Shown one piece after another: positions 1 through 8,626 of a DNA stretch of 60,945 bases (within the stretch, counting starts at the first letter, position 1; every line of letters begins with the position of its first letter). Below the pieces are notes generated by a model that had not been told where the DNA came from, did no database searches, and saw only the letters and a list, made by a program, of their open reading frames with translations. Made by a program: the position numbers and the translations under genes. The DNA is from a bacterium. GTDB lineage: Bacteria; Vulcanimicrobiota; Vulcanimicrobiia; Vulcanimicrobiales; Vulcanimicrobiaceae. Location of the stretch: contig JAJYCL010000016.1 of assembly GCA_021778415.1 (NCBI GenBank), forward strand, positions 1 to 60,945, read 5' to 3'.

Positions 1-610
1 CATCGCTGCTCAGGGTGACATGGCTTGTGTCATGCTGAGGAGCACGCGAAGCGTGCGTCTCGAAGCAGCAATAAGACGGAGCGCGCGATAGCGCGCAACA
101 TTTCCGCCGCGCCCTTCGAGACGCGATGCTTCGCATCGCTCCTCAGGGTGACATGGCTTCTGTCATGCTGAGGAGCACGCGAAGCGTGCGTCTCGAAGCG
201 CGGCCCTTCGAGACGCGATGCTACGCATCGCTCCTCAGGGTGACATCGCCTCTGTCATGCTGAGGAGCACGCGAAGCGTGCGTCTCGAAGCATGAGGAGC
301 ACGCGAAGCGTGCGTCTCGAAGCACGGCCCTTCGAGACGCGATGCTTCGCATCGCTCCTCAGGGTGACAGAGCTTCTGTTGCGTCTCGAAGCATGGCCCT
401 TCGAGACGCGATGCTTCGCATCGCTCCTCAGGGTGACATCGCCTCTGTCATGCTGAGGAGCACGCGAAGCGTGCGTCTCGAAGCAGCAATAAGACGGAGC
501 GCGCGATAGCGCGCAACATTTCCGCCGCGCCCTTCGAGACGCGATGCTTCGCATCGCTCCTCAGGGTGACATTGCTTCGCATCGCTCCTCAGGGTGACAT
601 TGCTTCGCGT
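1..610. repeat. Cluster of palindromic intergenic repeats
   Basis: No gene is credible here. The stretch is built from alternating orientations of a unit of about 38 bp: one end reads CTGAGGAGC, the other GTCTCGAAG, with a short palindrome between them. Palindromic cores include ACGCGAAGCGT (44-54), GATGCTTCGCATC (125-137) and GATGCTACGCATC (217-229). Units stand head to head and so form longer inverted repeats. Positions 28-154 recur exactly at 446-572 (127 bp), including a spacer with its own palindrome GCGCGCGATAGCGCGC. The same family recurs near 40947-41270. ORFs across the block are only translations of the repeat. No transposase lies nearby. Confidence 0.9.
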
Positions 611-616
611 CACTCG

Positions 617-1171
617 TTAGGGTGATGGCGCTCGGAAGCAGTCGATGAGGTGGTCGTTGACCATGCCGGTGGCTTGCATGAATGCGTACATGATCGTGCT
701 TCCGACAAACGTAAAACCGCGCTTTTTCAGATCGCGCGAGAGTGCATCCGAGAGCGCGGTCGATGCCGGGAGATCAGCTGGTGTTGCCGGGCGACCGATG
801 ATCGGCTGACCGTCAACATATGCCCAGAGATAGGCATCGAACGAACCGAAATCGGATTGCACTGCAAGAAAGGCGCGAGCATTGGTGCGCGCGGCGGCAA
901 TTTTCAAGCGATTGCGCACGATACCGGAATCAAGAAGGAGCGTCGCAATTTTTGCGTCGTCGTAGTCGGCAACGCGATGCGGATCGAAATTATCAAAAGC
1001 CAGGCGATAGGCATCACGCTTTTTGAGAATCGTTTCCCAGGAAAGTCCGGCTTGCGCGCCCTCAAGAATAAGGAATTCGAATAGGCGGTGATCATCATGA
1101 ACGGGCACGCCCCATTCCGTATCGTGATAGGCAATCGAAAGATCGGTCGTCGCCCATGAACAGCGTTTCAT
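617..1171 (-). CDS. tag: DNA-3-methyladenine glycosylase I
   Basis: Base-excision repair enzyme that removes 3-methyladenine from alkylated DNA. The 184-residue length is normal for Tag. The N-terminal CSWA motif with the following YHDTEWG, the central GLSWETILKKR helix and the C-terminal region ending VNDHLIDC are typical; the Cys and His residues at the two ends correspond to the zinc-binding site known in this family. The ATG overlaps the stop of the upstream hydrolase (ATGA), so the two are probably cotranscribed. The gene ends just before the repeat cluster. Confidence 0.93.
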   Translation of the reverse strand: MKRCSWATTDLSIAYHDTEWGVPVHDDHRLFEFLILEGAQAGLSWETILKKRDAYRLAFDNFDPHRVADYDDAKIATLLLDSGIVRNRLKIAAARTNARAFLAVQSDFGSFDAYLWAYVDGQPIIGRPATPADLPASTALSDALSRDLKKRGFTFVGSTIMYAFMQATGMVNDHLIDCFRAPSP

Positions 1172-2001
1172 TCGGTGATGATCTCCATGATTTCATTGAA
1201 TACTCGGCCCGAAAGCGCGGGCTGGGCCAGCGGTTCGATAATATCGTGAGAAAGCGGAAGGCCCGTAAGGAGATGGATTCGCGCATTGCCTCCCCGTGAA
1301 CTCCACGCATCGATAAGGCCTCGCGCGGCACCATTGTGAACTGCGCCTTCGCGCTGATTGAGAACTACGACGATTCGTTTTGCTGCGGGAGCTTCGCGCT
1401 TTGCGCTCTCGCGAAGCAGCGCACCAAGAGCAAACGCGTTGGCGACAGCATGCGTGGCAACACGCGGATACCCGTGCGCCGGCATAAGATTTTCGCGCAG
1501 GCGAACATCCCACCACACATGCCTATTCGCACATGCGAGAACGGCGCGCATCGCTAACGGTTGAAGCGCAATCGGCAGCCACGCCCAGCCGAAAAACGGG
1601 GCGATTGCGATGACGGAATCAAGTGCGTTCTGTTGCGCCAGACGCAACGCGAGCATTCCTCCCACGGAAAAACCGACGACACTGATTCGGTCGCCGAGAT
1701 CACGAACGGCATCCAAAGCTTCATCGCTGCGACATGCGAGTTCGTCACCCGTCAGGCCGGCGAGGGCATCGGTGAGTCGATCGGCATATCCGTGGCGGGG
1801 CAATCGTGTTGCGACGACGTTCCATCCCTGTGCATACAGAGCGTTGGCCACGTCGATCCATTGCGTCGGCGATGCAGTTAATCCATGAAGTAAGAGTGCT
1901 GCGCGTTCGGTTTTATGCCCATGCAAGAGCGTGATCGTCCGCCCGGCCTCGGATATGCGGGCATGGTCCCGCGACAAAAGGCGGTCGAGAGGGAGACTCA
2001 C
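1168..2001 (-). CDS. Alpha/beta hydrolase, carboxylesterase or monoacylglycerol lipase type
   Basis: Serine hydrolase of 277 residues. The nucleophile elbow is GFSVGG, preceded by the oxyanion-side strand motif LLLHGLTASP, and a late His lies in the LSHDII motif, as in bacterial esterases and monoacylglycerol lipases with an HGxTASP motif. The substrate cannot be read from sequence. The start is GTG at 2001, with an AAGGA-like ribosome site a few bases upstream. It overlaps tag by 4 bp, which suggests a two-gene transcript, though no functional link to DNA repair is evident. It is divergent from rocD with about 100 bp between. Confidence 0.8.
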   Translation of the reverse strand: MSLPLDRLLSRDHARISEAGRTITLLHGHKTERAALLLHGLTASPTQWIDVANALYAQGWNVVATRLPRHGYADRLTDALAGLTGDELACRSDEALDAVRDLGDRISVVGFSVGGMLALRLAQQNALDSVIAIAPFFGWAWLPIALQPLAMRAVLACANRHVWWDVRLRENLMPAHGYPRVATHAVANAFALGALLRESAKREAPAAKRIVVVLNQREGAVHNGAARGLIDAWSSRGGNARIHLLTGLPLSHDIIEPLAQPALSGRVFNEIMEIITE

Positions 2002-2104
2002 CCGATGTCCTTAACTCAGGAGCATAAGGGTTCCTCGAACGCGGGCTAGCGCGTGCCCCCGCGGTCCCCATCCGGGTAAACCCACGCGGCGCGAAATGTG
2101 ACGT

Positions 2105-3313
2105 ATGCGAAAATTAACGGATCGCTCTGCCGCCTTCATCGCCGATGAAGAGCGTTTTGGGGCGCACAACTATCATCCGCTCGATCTTGTTATCGAGCAC
2201 GCCGAGGGCGCCTGGCTCACCGATGTCGATGGGAACCGCTATCTCGACTGCATCTCGGCCTATAGTGCCGTCAATCAGGGGCACGGGCATCCGCGCATTC
2301 GCCAAGCCCTCATCGACCAAGCGCAAAAATCAACCTTAACCTCGCGCGCCATGCGCAACGATCAGCTTCCGCGGCTGCTTAAGAAGCTTCACGACGTTAC
2401 CGGATACGGCATGGCGCTTCCGATGAACACGGGCGCCGAGGCCGTCGAAACAGCGATAAAACTTGCCCGGCGTTGGGGATACGAGCGCAAAGGCATCTCC
2501 GAAAACGCGGCAGAGATCATCGTGTTTTCTAACAATTTCCACGGACGCACCACCACGATTATCAGCGCCTCGGCTACGGCGGAATATCGTCGATCATTTG
2601 GTCCGTTCACGCCAGGTTTCGTTTTCGTTCCATTTGGCGATGCCGATGCGTTGGAACTCGCAATTACCCCGAATACCTGCGCTATTTTAATCGAACCGAT
2701 CCAAGGCGAAGGCGGCGTCATCGTCCCGCCGGAGGGTTATCTCAAACGCGCCTGGGCCATGTGCAAAGAGCACGAAGTCCTTTTCATTGCCGACGAAATA
2801 CAAACGGGGTTCTGTCGCACGGGCGAGATGTTCTGCGTCGATCATGATGGTATACGAGCAGATATTATGGTTGTCGGCAAAGCGCTGGGTGGCGGTTTCT
2901 ATCCCGTTTCTGCAGCACTTGCCGACGAATCGTTGATGTCACTCTTCCAGCCCGGCGATCACGGAAGCACGTTCGGCGGGAATCCGCTGGGAAGTGCCGT
3001 CGCGTGCGCCGCACTCGATGTCCTCATCGATGAAAAGCTCGCAGCGAAAGCGCGCTATGCGGGAGCCACCATCATGCAGGCGTTGCGCTCCGTTGCGTCA
3101 CCGCAGATCGTCGACATCCGCGGCCGCGGCTTGCTCATCGGCGTCGAACTCGATCGACCGGCACGCGCGCTGAGTTATGCGCTCCTTGAGCGCGGTGTGG
3201 CGGCCAAGGATACGCATGAGCGCGTCCTTCGCATCGCACCTCCGCTCACCATCAACGATGACGAGATTGCGTACTTCGTGAATGCCTTTCGAGGTGCGAT
3301 CGCGGCAAGCTAG
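2105..3313 (+). CDS. rocD: Ornithine--oxo-acid aminotransferase
   Basis: PLP-dependent class III aminotransferase converting ornithine and 2-oxoglutarate to glutamate semialdehyde and glutamate. Its 402 residues match the RocD length. Seen: the N-terminal motif AHNYHPL typical of ornithine aminotransferases, the PLP-phosphate motif NTGAEAVETA near residue 108, the IADEIQTG strand near 228 with the Asp that contacts the PLP nitrogen, and the Schiff-base Lys near 259 in VVGKALGGG. The start is ATG at 2105; no clear ribosome site is visible. It is monocistronic or leads the DUF2339 gene 45 bp downstream. Fold assignment is certain; ornithine specificity rests on overall similarity to RocD. Confidence 0.92.
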   Translation: MRKLTDRSAAFIADEERFGAHNYHPLDLVIEHAEGAWLTDVDGNRYLDCISAYSAVNQGHGHPRIRQALIDQAQKSTLTSRAMRNDQLPRLLKKLHDVTGYGMALPMNTGAEAVETAIKLARRWGYERKGISENAAEIIVFSNNFHGRTTTIISASATAEYRRSFGPFTPGFVFVPFGDADALELAITPNTCAILIEPIQGEGGVIVPPEGYLKRAWAMCKEHEVLFIADEIQTGFCRTGEMFCVDHDGIRADIMVVGKALGGGFYPVSAALADESLMSLFQPGDHGSTFGGNPLGSAVACAALDVLIDEKLAAKARYAGATIMQALRSVASPQIVDIRGRGLLIGVELDRPARALSYALLERGVAAKDTHERVLRIAPPLTINDDEIAYFVNAFRGAIAAS

Positions 3314-3358
3314 CGTGATCGGCAGGGCGTTATCTCGCCACACGCCAACGGATTTCCA

Positions 3359-5062
3359 ATGGACGATCCGATTGCCCAGGTAACGGCGCGGCTCGACGCT
3401 CTTGAGCGCCGGATGACGATGCTCGAACGTGGGATGGTACAACCCGCACCGGTGATCGCGACGGCGACACAACCGCCGCAGGAACGTCCGCAACAACCCG
3501 AACCGTCACGCAGCGCCGCGGAATCGATCATCGCCGGGAGATGGCTTCTTGGAGCCGGTGCGCTCCTCGTTATCTTAGGCGTTGGATTTTTCTTAAATCT
3601 CGCGTTTACGAACGGCTGGATCGGCCCGTCGATGCGGGTGGCAATGGGAATCATCGCGGGCACGGCGCTCGCCGTTGGTGCGCGACGCTTTCGTTCGTCC
3701 ATGAGCCCGCTTTTCGGCGATGCCATCACCGCACTCGGCGGATGTATCGTCTATCTCTCCGTCTATGCCGCGGGAAATCTCTTTAGCCTCATTCCGCCGA
3801 TTGCTACGCTCATTGCCATGGCCGTCATTACCGCGGGGATTTTCTCGCTTGCCTACCAAGACAATCGCATCACATTAGCGCATTTTGCGTTACTCGGCGG
3901 CATTCTCGCGCCAACTATTTCGAACTTCAATTGGTTGGGACCGATTGGCTTTCTCGTCTATTACGGAACGATCAATATCATCGCAGTCTCCGTCTGCGAA
4001 CTCCGCAATTGGCGATCACCGCAAATTGTCGCCGTAGTTCTCACCTGGCTTTTTGCGCCGTGGTCGGCTGCGATGGAGCAGCATCCCTACCTCATCGATC
4101 TTGTGCCGCTCCTCGGCAGCTACCTTGTCTTCTCCGTTGCGACCGGCATCACGTGGAAAGCAACCGAACGCATCTCGCGCCCCCAAAGCGTCGTCCTTGC
4201 GATCAACGCAGGCGTTTTTCTCCTCGCAACATCGATCATTCTTAGCGAGCATCGCGTCGCGCTCGCTCTTGCCTTTTTAGGAATCGCACTCGCCCATATC
4301 ATCGCTGGACGACTCCTCAACAAGCAGTATCACTTCGCCTTAGCGATCCTCGCCATCACGTTTGCAATACCGCCTACACTGTGGTCGTTTGAAAACGTGC
4401 TTCCGGCGCAGGTGATCCTCGCGCTTATGCATCTCGCATGGATCGCCGAAGGCGTTGTCATTGCGACGCTTGCGGCTCGAACGGCGAATAAAGTGCTTGG
4501 AACGCTCTCGTTGCTTGCTTTTGTAACGGTCATCGGCGATTTGTATATTCGTTACGGTGATCGCTTCGGCCCGACTCCGCACTACGCACTCATCCTCAAT
4601 GAGCGTTTCCTGACGCTAATGGCACTTGGCGCGGCAATCGCCTATGTGCGTCCACGCTATTCGACGATTTTTGCCGGCGCGACAAGCGACGGGTCGCGAT
4701 TTGCTTGGATGCGCATTCCCGTCGATCTCTGTTTCATGCTCGGATTTCTCGCCGAAGCGCACCGTTTCGCCGTAACGTTTTTCCCGGGCAATGTCGATGG
4801 CGCTCAAACCGTCGCGACATCGATCGTGCTCGGCGCCTACGGCGCAGGCCTCACGTGGTATGGATTACGCAGAAGTAACGCCGTCGCACGCTGGGAAGGG
4901 CTGATACTGCTCACAATAACTGCACTAAAAGTGCTCTTTGTCGATCTGATCGGCTTTACCGCCGTCGTTCGCATCATTTCGGCCATGGCGGTCGGCATCG
5001 CACTTCTTGCCGTAGCCTATCTCTATCAACGTCAGAATGCGCGCACCGACGGAGGCTCCTAA
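3359..5062 (+). CDS. DUF2339 polytopic membrane protein
   Basis: 567 residues. A short N-terminal helical segment with coiled-coil character (residues 5-25) and a Pro/Gln-rich linker precede a long series of hydrophobic segments from about residue 60 to the end, roughly 14 or more membrane spans. The first span region, GRWLLGAGALLVILGVGFFL, and the pattern of short loops fit the DUF2339 family, whose function is unknown. The next gene (DUF3999) is the usual neighbour of DUF2339 genes, which supports both calls. Their close spacing implies an inner-membrane complex with an external partner. Confidence 0.82.
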   Translation: MDDPIAQVTARLDALERRMTMLERGMVQPAPVIATATQPPQERPQQPEPSRSAAESIIAGRWLLGAGALLVILGVGFFLNLAFTNGWIGPSMRVAMGIIAGTALAVGARRFRSSMSPLFGDAITALGGCIVYLSVYAAGNLFSLIPPIATLIAMAVITAGIFSLAYQDNRITLAHFALLGGILAPTISNFNWLGPIGFLVYYGTINIIAVSVCELRNWRSPQIVAVVLTWLFAPWSAAMEQHPYLIDLVPLLGSYLVFSVATGITWKATERISRPQSVVLAINAGVFLLATSIILSEHRVALALAFLGIALAHIIAGRLLNKQYHFALAILAITFAIPPTLWSFENVLPAQVILALMHLAWIAEGVVIATLAARTANKVLGTLSLLAFVTVIGDLYIRYGDRFGPTPHYALILNERFLTLMALGAAIAYVRPRYSTIFAGATSDGSRFAWMRIPVDLCFMLGFLAEAHRFAVTFFPGNVDGAQTVATSIVLGAYGAGLTWYGLRRSNAVARWEGLILLTITALKVLFVDLIGFTAVVRIISAMAVGIALLAVAYLYQRQNARTDGGS

Positions 5063-5064
5063 CG

Positions 5065-6210
5065 ATGCCGGCAATCCCAGCACATGTGCTCACGTTTCCT
5101 CCAGCAAAGACGCTGACATATATTCGCGTTGTCTTGCCGCAGCGCATCGATCCGGGGCCTAGCCACGATTATCCCGGAATCCGCATTCTCGATTCCGCGG
5201 ATCAGCTAGTTCCGTACGCCCTCGATGCTGCTCCGAAAACGACATCGAGCGCAACGGCTACGATCGAAGACTACGGATCGGTGGAGAAAAAATACACGCA
5301 GTTTACAGCGGATTTTGGACCCAGCGGCATGCTCCGTGATCAAATCACGATCCACAGCTCGCTACCGACGTATTTTACCCATGTCGACATTTTTGGAAGC
5401 GATGATCGGCGCACATGGACGACCCTTGCAACCAAAGCGCTCTTCTACCGCATATCCGCAAACGCCGATGCCGGAATCGATACCGTCTCGTTTTCTCCGA
5501 CACGATATCGCTTTCTGCGCGTCCGTATCGAGCAACCCGGAAAACTCTTCCCCGTCGACTCGGTGAGTAGCAGCCAGAATGCTCCTCCGCCCAAAGAGCG
5601 CATTATCGCCCAAGGCGCATTTACCACCAAGGGCACAAAAAGCACGCTCTCGCTGCTGTTCGCGCACCCATATACGCACATCTCGCGCATCTATTTTCAA
5701 ACGACGACGCCCTATTTTTCGCGACACACGAGTTTTACCGGAATCGGCGAACAAAGCATCGGCCAAACAGCACAGATTTCACGCTTTCAACATGGTTCTT
5801 CCACCCTCTGGGTTCCGATCGATGCAGATTCCGGCACGCTAACGATCACGGTCGACAACAAAAGCAATCCGCCGCTAGCCGATCTTCGCGCAAGTGTCCT
5901 TGGGCCTGTGCATTGGCTGATCTTCGCAGCACATCCCGGCGATACGTATCGCCTCGTTGATGTGGGATCTTCTGCATCGTCGGCTCCGCAGTACGATTTT
6001 GCAGACCTGCTTGCTCATCAATCATGGACCGTCGGAGCCGAAGCAACGCTTGGCGCCGCATCAATGATCGATAGCGCACGCATCGTTGCACAACCATCGT
6101 TGAGCTCCACCGCGCAGCGCTATCTCCTACCGATTGTTCTCCTTATCGCTCTCCTGGCATTTGGCGCCTTCGCGCTTTCAGGCTTTCGTGGATCGAAAAA
6201 CGCATCATGA
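5065..6210 (+). CDS. DUF3999 family protein
   Basis: 381 residues, probably mostly periplasmic with one C-terminal membrane anchor (about residues 352-372) followed by a short basic tail. Beta-rich composition and the family's N-terminal strand pattern are visible. Unlike many family members it has no obvious N-terminal signal peptide from the chosen ATG, 2 bases after the DUF2339 stop; a GGAGG lies 11 bases upstream, overlapping the preceding gene. DUF2339 and DUF3999 genes are commonly paired, so the products probably act together; the function is not known. It overlaps the next gene by ATGA. Confidence 0.72.
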   Translation: MPAIPAHVLTFPPAKTLTYIRVVLPQRIDPGPSHDYPGIRILDSADQLVPYALDAAPKTTSSATATIEDYGSVEKKYTQFTADFGPSGMLRDQITIHSSLPTYFTHVDIFGSDDRRTWTTLATKALFYRISANADAGIDTVSFSPTRYRFLRVRIEQPGKLFPVDSVSSSQNAPPPKERIIAQGAFTTKGTKSTLSLLFAHPYTHISRIYFQTTTPYFSRHTSFTGIGEQSIGQTAQISRFQHGSSTLWVPIDADSGTLTITVDNKSNPPLADLRASVLGPVHWLIFAAHPGDTYRLVDVGSSASSAPQYDFADLLAHQSWTVGAEATLGAASMIDSARIVAQPSLSSTAQRYLLPIVLLIALLAFGAFALSGFRGSKNAS

Positions 6211-7826
6211 ACGCAAACACGCTCCCATCGTTTGACTGGAACGTCCCGAGTGAATGGAACTTCGCTCGCGATGTTATCGATGCGCTCGCTCACGAAGAGC
6301 GCGACGCCTTGCTCTTTCTTGCGACAGACGGAACGCGCAAGAGATTTCATTTCGCCGATATTGCCGATGCGTCGCAACGCTATGCAGCGGCGCTTGTAGA
6401 TATTGGTATCGGCAAGGGTGACTGCGTCATCGTTGTACTCCCGAAAGTTCCTGAATGGATTTTCATCATGCTTGCGCTGGACCGTCTTGGTGCCGTCGCC
6501 ATTCCGTGCGCCGAACAGCTACGCGCTAAGGATTTGCTTTTTCGCGCTAATCACGCCTCCGCCGTGGCAATCATAGCGCCTCCGGCCTTGCGCGGTGAGA
6601 TTGAACTCTTGCGACCGAACGCAACAACGCTTTCGACCTACGCCCTCGTCGGCGGAGCAAGCGACGGTTGGATCGATTTGCAGCACTTGGCCGAATCGGC
6701 GCAGCCCTTTGCCGGTCATCCGACGCGCAGCGATGATTGGGCGTATATCGTCTACACCAGCGGCACCACAAAAGATCCCAAAGGCGTCATCCATGCCAAA
6801 GCGTATACACATGCAAAACGCATGCAAGCCAATGCTTGGCTGGATTGCAAGCCGGATGATCTGGTGTGGTGTTCTGCAGCAACCGGATGGGCAAAATCTC
6901 TATGGAACGTGCTGCTCGGGCCGTGGTCCTGCGGAAGCACCATCGTGCTGCACGAAGGCGGCTTTGATCCGACCGAACGCATGTCGCTCATTCGCGAACT
7001 CGGCGTCACCGTTCTGTGCCAAGCACCAACGGAATATCGCCTGGAAGCCAAGTTGCCGAACCTCGCCGAGTTCGCTCATGGCTTGAAATTGCGACATTGT
7101 GTGAGTGCCGGAGAACCGCTCAACCCCGAAGTGATCCAACGCTGGCACGACGCATTCGGACTGACGATTCTCGATGGCTACGGACAAACCGAAAACAGCT
7201 TACTCATCGCCAATCTTCCCGGAATGGACGTGCGCCCGGGCTCGATGGGCAAGCCCACGCCCGGGCACGATATTTGCATCGTCGATGAAGATGGCGCAAT
7301 CTGTACAACGGGCGTCACGGGCGACGTCGGTTTACGCGGTCGGCCGCCCACGCTCTTTCTCGGGTATCTTGATAACGAAGAAGAGACGCGCGCATCGTAT
7401 CGAGGAGAATGGTATCTCACCGGCGATCGCGCGTACGTGGATGCGGATGGCTATTTCTGGTTTGTCGGCCGCGCCGACGACGTGATTTCCTCGGGGGCAT
7501 ATCGCATCGGCCCCTTTGAAGTCGAATCCGCACTTCTCGAACACGCGGCCGTCGCCGAATCCGCGGTGGTGGGAAGCCCCGATACAGATCGCGGCAATAT
7601 CGTCAAAGCGTTCGTTGTCTTGCGCGCCGGATTTACGGCATCACCGGAACTTACGCGCGAATTGCAAGAGCACTGCAAGCGCGTCACCGCGCCGTATAAA
7701 TATCCGCGCGAGATCGAATTCGTTACCGAGCTCCCAAAAACGCGTAGCGGCAAAATTCGCCGCGTCGAATTACGCCAGCGCGAACTCTCTCGCAAAGGCG
7801 CAAATCAAGGCAGCGGCTTCGTGTAA
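6207..7826 (+). CDS. Acyl-CoA synthetase (AMP-forming)
   Basis: Activates a carboxylic acid to the acyl-CoA through an acyl-adenylate. 539 residues of the ANL superfamily. Visible: the ATP-binding P-loop-like motif YTSGTTKDPKG near 190, the DGYGQTE motif near 323, the hinge region with the TGDRAYVD motif near 412, and the C-terminal catalytic Lys in PKTRSGKIRR near 522. The C-terminal domain and WCSAATGWAKS motif resemble medium-chain acyl-CoA or acetoacetyl-CoA synthetases (AcsM/AcsA-like). Start overlaps the DUF3999 stop by 4 bp; that pairing may be only operonic. Substrate chain length is not readable. Confidence 0.85.
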   Translation: MNANTLPSFDWNVPSEWNFARDVIDALAHEERDALLFLATDGTRKRFHFADIADASQRYAAALVDIGIGKGDCVIVVLPKVPEWIFIMLALDRLGAVAIPCAEQLRAKDLLFRANHASAVAIIAPPALRGEIELLRPNATTLSTYALVGGASDGWIDLQHLAESAQPFAGHPTRSDDWAYIVYTSGTTKDPKGVIHAKAYTHAKRMQANAWLDCKPDDLVWCSAATGWAKSLWNVLLGPWSCGSTIVLHEGGFDPTERMSLIRELGVTVLCQAPTEYRLEAKLPNLAEFAHGLKLRHCVSAGEPLNPEVIQRWHDAFGLTILDGYGQTENSLLIANLPGMDVRPGSMGKPTPGHDICIVDEDGAICTTGVTGDVGLRGRPPTLFLGYLDNEEETRASYRGEWYLTGDRAYVDADGYFWFVGRADDVISSGAYRIGPFEVESALLEHAAVAESAVVGSPDTDRGNIVKAFVVLRAGFTASPELTRELQEHCKRVTAPYKYPREIEFVTELPKTRSGKIRRVELRQRELSRKGANQGSGFV

Positions 7827-8375
7827 TTATTGTGAACCGGTTGTACGAACATACTCGAATTCGTCAGTGCTCACACCCGCGATAATCTCGGCGTCTTTCT
7901 TCAACGCTGTTTGCACAAAGTTAAGACGTTCTAAGACGCGGATTGATCGGCGATTTTTCGTGTGAACCGTTGCGACCAACTCGGTCACCCCAGCGTCGCG
8001 TTCGAGTGCCCCTATCATCGCAGTCACGGCTTCGCCAGCGTACCCAAAGCCCGATGCTTCCGGAAAGAGGAGATACGCCACAAGCGCCCTGCGATGCTGC
8101 ACCGTCGCTTGAACAAAACCGATGAGTCGCGACGAGTCCTTACGTCGAAGCAACCAATTCAGCCAAAGCTCCGAGCCATCCGGTGAGCGCCCGGCCGCTA
8201 AGCGGGCATATCGGTCGAATAACCAATCCCGGCTTGGCGGCGGCGAACCGCCGATGTACTTATAGAGTTGAGGGTGCTGCAGCCCCTCGAACATCTCGGG
8301 GGCGAGATCAGGGGAAATCGGCAGCAATTCAAGTCGCTCGGTATGCAACCGATCAAATACCACAGCGAAAAACAT
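7827..8375 (-). CDS. GNAT-family N-acetyltransferase
   Basis: Acetyl-CoA-dependent N-acyltransferase of the RimJ/RimL-like branch, about 182 residues from the chosen ATG. The opening RLHTERLEL strand, the central lines around GYAGEAV (acetyl-CoA pyrophosphate loop, here GFGYAG) and the final region NRRSIRVLERLNF are characteristic. The open frame extends upstream to 8435, but that extension does not look like the family N terminus; the internal ATG at 8375 gives a normal start. The stop abuts the acyl-CoA synthetase stop directly (7826/7827). Substrate unknown. Confidence 0.78.
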   Translation of the reverse strand: MFFAVVFDRLHTERLELLPISPDLAPEMFEGLQHPQLYKYIGGSPPPSRDWLFDRYARLAAGRSPDGSELWLNWLLRRKDSSRLIGFVQATVQHRRALVAYLLFPEASGFGYAGEAVTAMIGALERDAGVTELVATVHTKNRRSIRVLERLNFVQTALKKDAEIIAGVSTDEFEYVRTTGSQ

Positions 8376-8450
8376 CCAAGGACCAGTCACATGATCCCTG
8401 CACAAGGACCTCGCCTCAGCACCCGGGCCCGGCATAAAGCACCCTGGTCG

Positions 8451-8481
8451 TTGACAAGAGCCACCCGGGGCGTGGTATGCT
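8451..8481 (+). promoter_or_regulatory. Promoter of infC-rpmI-rplT
   Basis: A perfect -35 hexamer TTGACA (8451-8456) is followed after 19 bases by an extended -10, TGG-TATGCT (TGn at 8473-8475, hexamer 8476-8481). The spacer is slightly long, and the TGn extension would compensate. Transcription would start near 8488 and give a leader of about 140 nt before infC. Read directly from sequence; activity is inferred. Confidence 0.65.
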
Positions 8482-8518
8482 CCTGGGGCCGAAGCAGACG
8501 GCCCGCAAGGGTCGGCTC

Positions 8519-8615
8519 ACCGGATGCCTTCGGGCGATCCGGTCGCATCCGCGAATCCCTCGGCGGGATTCGGTCATCGGAGGCGTCGCTTAGGCGACGT
8601 CATTTTGTTTTTTAG
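8519..8615 (+). promoter_or_regulatory. Structured infC leader with attenuator-like hairpin
   Basis: Three hairpins occupy the leader. Stem 1 pairs 8519-8525 with 8537-8543, stem 2 pairs 8552-8559 with 8565-8572, and stem 3 pairs 8582-8589 with 8594-8601 around a TTAG loop. Stem 3 is followed at once by a T-rich run (8602-8613), so it looks like an intrinsic terminator placed just before the infC ribosome site. In Bacillus the same operon is attenuated by ribosomal protein L20 binding its leader, and rplT is the last gene here. No sequence match to that leader is claimed; the similarity is in layout. Confidence 0.55.
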
Positions 8616-8626
8616 GGAGTAACGCC

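Noticed and set aside
255-613. ORFs on the minus strand in the first repeat cluster
   Set aside because: They consist of the repeat unit translated in different frames, with Arg/Ser-rich nonsense composition and no ribosome site.
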